This document shows, piece by piece, positions 5,685 to 8,369 of a stretch of DNA of 8,369 nucleotides. This stretch comes from Candidatus Rokuibacteriota bacterium. GTDB lineage: Bacteria; Methylomirabilota; Methylomirabilia; Rokubacteriales; CSP1-6. The position numbers and the translations under genes are program-made. The notes beneath the pieces are model-generated. The model ran no database searches and was not told where the DNA came from. It saw only the letters and a program-made list of their open reading frames with translations. Where the stretch lies: assembly GCA_016201575.1 (NCBI GenBank), contig JACQCN010000302.1, positions 1 through 8,369 of the forward strand, written 5' to 3'. The stretch's first letter is position 1. The number at the start of each line of letters is the position of its first letter.

Positions 5685-7589
5685 ATGAAACCCGGGACCA
5701 GCCAGCGCATCCAGTTCTCGCTCATCTACATCCTCGCTGCCGTGGTGGTGCTGTCGCTGCTCCAGAGCTGGCTTCTCGCTCCGCGCATCGTCGAGATCCC
5801 GATGTCGAAGTTCCTCCAGCTGGTGCGGGAGAACAAGATCGAGGCGGTCTCGGTCACGGAGCGGGAGATCACGGGCCGCGCCAAGCCGGGCACCCTCCCC
5901 GAGCCGCCGGCCGCCAGCTCCGACCGCCTCCGGCGCCTCATGGGGTCCGACGAGGACGTGCGGCGCTTCACCGTGACCCGCATCCCGGGCGTCGACGACG
6001 CCCGGCTCGTCTCCGAGCTCGAGGCGCACCACGTGGAGTTCTCCGGGCGCATCGAGAACACGGTGTGGCGCGACCTGTTCTTCGGCTGGGTGATCCCGCT
6101 GGCGCTGATGATCGGGATCTGGATGCTCATCATGCGGCGGGTCGGCGGCGGCGCCACCCAGGCGCTCTCCTTCGGGCGCTCCAAGGCCAAGATCTACGAC
6201 CGCAAGGAGCTGAAGACGACCTTCCTCGACGTGGCCGGCGTCGACGAGGCCAAGGCCGAGCTGGTCGAGATCATCGACTTCCTGAAGAACCCGAAGAAGT
6301 ACCAGCGGCTCGGCGGCCGTCTTCCCAAGGGGGTGCTCCTGGTGGGGCCGCCCGGCACCGGCAAGACGCTCCTGGCCCGCGCCGTCGCCGGGGAGGCCGC
6401 CGTGCCCTTCTTCTCGATGTCGGGCTCGGAGTTCGTCGAGATGTTCGTGGGCGTGGGTGCCTCCCGGGTCCGGGACCTCTTCGAGCAGGCCAAGGGCAAG
6501 GCGCCCTGCATCGTGTTCATCGACGAGCTGGACGCGGTCGGCAAGTCCCGCGCGGGCGCCATGGGGTTCGTGGGCGGGCACGACGAGCGCGAGCAGACCC
6601 TGAACCAGCTCCTGGCCGAGATGGACGGCTTCGACTCCTCCAAGGGCGTGATCATCATGGCCGCCACCAACCGGCCCGAGGTCCTCGACCAGGCGCTGCT
6701 CCGGCCCGGCCGCTTCGACCGGCAGGTGGTCGTCGACAAGCCCGACCTGAAGGGCCGGGAGGCCATCCTGCGGCTGCACGCGCGCGCGGTGGTCCTGGCG
6801 CCGTCGGTCGTCCTCGGCATGATCGCCCAGCGGACGCCCGGCTTCGCCGGCGCCGACCTCGCCAACATCGTCAACGAGGCGGCCCTCCTCGCCGCCCGGA
6901 AGGGCAAGGAGGCCGTGGAGAACGCGGACCTCGAGGAGGCCATCGACCGGGTCATCGGGGGGCTCGAGAAGCGAAGCCGGGTGCTCTCCGAGAAGGAGCG
7001 CGACATCGTGGCCCACCACGAGATGGGCCACGCCGTGGTGGCGGCCTCGGTCGCCCACGCCGACCCGGTGCACAAGGTCACGATCATCCCGCGGGGCGTG
7101 GCCGCCCTCGGGATGACCTACCAGCTCCCCACCGAGGAGCGCTTCCTCATGACCCAGCGGGAGCTGGAGGACCGCATCGCCGTCATGCTGGGCGGCCGGG
7201 TGGCCGAGGAGCTGGTGTACGGCGAGGTCTCCACGGGCGCCCACAACGACTTCGAGCGCGCCTCCGAGCTGGCGCGCCTCATGGTGATGAAGTACGGCAT
7301 GTCCGAGCGACTCGGCTTGGTCACCTTCGGCGAGCGCGCCCCGTCGTTCCTCAAGACGCCGGGACCGATGTGGCCGAGCGAGCGCACCTACAGCGAGGAG
7401 ACCGCGCGCGCGATCGACGAGGAGGTTCGACGGATCATCGAAGACATACACGAGCGGGTCCGGGGCATCCTGACGGCCAAGAAGGCGGTCCTGACCGCCG
7501 CCGCGACCGAGCTCAAGCGGACCGAGACACTCGAGGGCGAGCGGCTCCGACGGCTCCTGGCCGGGGAATCCGTGGAGGATCTCCGATGA
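5685..7589 (+). CDS. ftsH: FtsH, membrane-anchored ATP-dependent zinc metalloprotease
   Basis: A 634-residue protein of the usual FtsH length and layout. It degrades misfolded or unassembled membrane proteins and some cytosolic regulators as a hexamer. Transmembrane helices lie at about 13-31 and 133-150, enclosing an external domain of about 100 residues, somewhat longer than in E. coli. The AAA+ module has Walker A GPPGTGKT (221-228), pore loop MFVGVG (253-258), Walker [11 protein letters not shown] (D280, E281) and the second region of homology with arginine-finger candidates in LLRPGRFDR (338-346). The protease site is HHEMGH, with zinc ligands H445 and H449, catalytic E446 and the third ligand D522 in [15 protein letters not shown] replaces the commoner HEAGH. 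All key residues are present. ATG 5685 gives the standard short N-terminus before TM1; only a weak GGA-type ribosome site precedes it. The stop overlaps the htrA start by ATGA. Confidence 0.97.
   Translation: MKPGTSQRIQFSLIYILAAVVVLSLLQSWLLAPRIVEIPMSKFLQLVRENKIEAVSVTEREITGRAKPGTLPEPPAASSDRLRRLMGSDEDVRRFTVTRIPGVDDARLVSELEAHHVEFSGRIENTVWRDLFFGWVIPLALMIGIWMLIMRRVGGGATQALSFGRSKAKIYDRKELKTTFLDVAGVDEAKAELVEIIDFLKNPKKYQRLGGRLPKGVLLVGPPGTGKTLLARAVAGEAAVPFFSMSGSEFVEMFVGVGASRVRDLFEQAKGKAPCIVFIDELDAVGKSRAGAMGFVGGHDEREQTLNQLLAEMDGFDSSKGVIIMAATNRPEVLDQALLRPGRFDRQVVVDKPDLKGREAILRLHARAVVLAPSVVLGMIAQRTPGFAGADLANIVNEAALLAARKGKEAVENADLEEAIDRVIGGLEKRSRVLSEKERDIVAHHEMGHAVVAASVAHADPVHKVTIIPRGVAALGMTYQLPTEERFLMTQRELEDRIAVMLGGRVAEELVYGEVSTGAHNDFERASELARLMVMKYGMSERLGLVTFGERAPSFLKTPGPMWPSERTYSEETARAIDEEVRRIIEDIHERVRGILTAKKAVLTAAATELKRTETLEGERLRRLLAGESVEDLR
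7574..7578 (+). promoter_or_regulatory. Shine-Dalgarno site of the HtrA-type protease inside the end of ftsH
   Basis: GGAGG lies seven bases before ATG 7586, within the last codons of ftsH. It supports the ATGA-overlap start. Confidence 0.75.
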
Positions 7590-8369
7590 TCACGCTGACC
7601 AAGCGGACCTTCGTCATCCTGCTCATGGTGGCCGTGCTGCTCGGGGTCGTCGCGGGCGGCCTCGCCGTCTCGCGCGGGGAGTCGCAGCGGCTCGCCGCCA
7701 ACTCCGACGCCGGCCAGGCCCCGATCCTCCCCGTGCAGATCCCGCTGCAGTCCAACACCTTCGCCAAGCTCGCGGAGGCGGTGAGGCCCGCCGTCGTCAA
7801 TATCAACACCTACAGCAAGGTCGGCGGCATGGGCCGCACGCCCTTCGAGGAGTTCTTCGGCGAGGAGTTCTTCAAGCGCTTCTTCGGCGAGATGCCGGAG
7901 CGCATCCCCCAGCGGAGCCTCGGCTCCGGCGTCATCATCGACCCCTCCGGCATCGCCCTCACCAACGCCCACGTGGTGGAGCGCGCCACCGAGATCGAGG
8001 TGATCACGATCGACGGCCACAAGCACAAGGCGAAGGTCGTCGGCGCCGACAAGAAGACGGACCTGGCGGTGCTCAAGCTCGACGACAGCACGGCGACGTT
8101 CCCGTACATCAAGCTCGGCGACTCGGACAAGGTCCAGGTGGGGGACTGGGTGCTGGCCGTGGGCTCGCCCTTCGGCCTGCAGGCCACGGTCACCGCCGGG
8201 ATCATCAGCGCCAAGGCCCGCCACATCGGGCAGGGACCGTTCGACGACTTCCTCCAGACCGACGCCGCCATCAACCCCGGCAACTCGGGCGGCCCGCTCG
8301 TCAACATGCTGGGCGAGGTGGTCGGGATCAACACCGCCATCTACAGCCGCGGCGGGGGCAACATCGGCA
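7586..8369 (+). CDS. htrA: DegP/HtrA-family periplasmic serine protease, C-terminus beyond window
   Basis: The first 261 residues are visible. A short basic N-terminus and a hydrophobic segment at about 8-28 form a signal or membrane anchor. The trypsin-like protease domain follows with the full catalytic triad: H129 in TNAHVV, D159 in KTDLAVLK and S234 in [10 protein letters not shown]. Between the anchor and the domain core is the family's LA-loop region, here rich in Phe and Glu ([20 protein letters not shown], 87-106). PDZ domains expected in this family would lie past the window end. It starts at ATG 7586, sharing ATGA with the ftsH stop, with GGAGG upstream, so the two proteases are almost certainly cotranscribed and coupled. 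FtsH handles membrane-embedded substrates while this enzyme would act on misfolded proteins outside the membrane. It could be of the DegP, DegQ or DegS type; this cannot be decided without the C-terminus. Confidence 0.95.
   Translation, partial: MITLTKRTFVILLMVAVLLGVVAGGLAVSRGESQRLAANSDAGQAPILPVQIPLQSNTFAKLAEAVRPAVVNINTYSKVGGMGRTPFEEFFGEEFFKRFFGEMPERIPQRSLGSGVIIDPSGIALTNAHVVERATEIEVITIDGHKHKAKVVGADKKTDLAVLKLDDSTATFPYIKLGDSDKVQVGDWVLAVGSPFGLQATVTAGIISAKARHIGQGPFDDFLQTDAAINPGNSGGPLVNMLGEVVGINTAIYSRGGGNIG

Noticed and set aside
5549..5725. Upstream ATG starts (5725, 5710, 5686 region) for the CydA-like protein
   Set aside because: They overlap ftsH's start on the other strand, precede the best promoter, and add about 60 residues of non-membrane, Cys/Arg-rich sequence unlike the family.
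5592..7451. A 619-codon open frame antisense to ftsH
   Set aside because: Same shadow pattern (Arg/Gly/Leu/His-rich, no motif) over an intact ftsH.

Overview
The window is very GC-rich, with dense protein coding and almost no intergenic space. It contains seven protein genes in two divergent groups. Gene content (a bd-like oxidase subunit with several c-type cytochromes, beside ftsH-htrA) and codon bias suggest a Gram-negative-type environmental bacterium with a periplasm. My tentative guess is the Methylomirabilota/Rokubacteria-like high-GC lineages, but the sequence alone cannot settle this.

Left part (about 1-5548, minus strand): a respiratory operon read right to left. Its order is a cytochrome bd-type subunit I (CydA-like) polytopic membrane protein, a membrane-anchored diheme cytochrome c broken by a frameshift as given, a three-helix monoheme cytochrome c, a diheme cytochrome c fused to an ethylbenzene-dehydrogenase-like heme-binding domain with a C-terminal anchor, and, after a 204-bp gap, the start of a secreted cupredoxin-like protein cut by the window edge. 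The first four genes are separated by 0-4 nt, which suggests cotranscription and translational coupling. Together they would carry five c-type hemes on the outer face of the membrane plus b-type or d-type hemes in the membrane subunit. No cydB gene is present, and the canonical quinol-loop signature of CydA is not visible. I infer a membrane redox complex in which the bd-like subunit exchanges electrons with c-type cytochromes rather than directly with quinol.

Centre (5549-5684): an AT-richer divergent promoter region. It has a good sigma70-like promoter for the cytochrome operon (TTGACA, 17 bp, TAAAAC) and a second TTGACA facing the other way towards ftsH.

Right part (5685-8369, plus strand): ftsH, a membrane AAA+ zinc protease, overlaps by ATGA the start of a DegP/HtrA-type periplasmic serine protease that runs off the window. 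This is an envelope protein quality-control pair.

The most unusual structure is a pair of related imperfect palindromes (about 494-666 and 2118-2244) at two gene junctions of the cytochrome operon. They share a nearly identical core of about 32 bp. The second one covers the stop codon of one cytochrome gene and encodes the first roughly 40 residues of the next, including most of its signal sequence.
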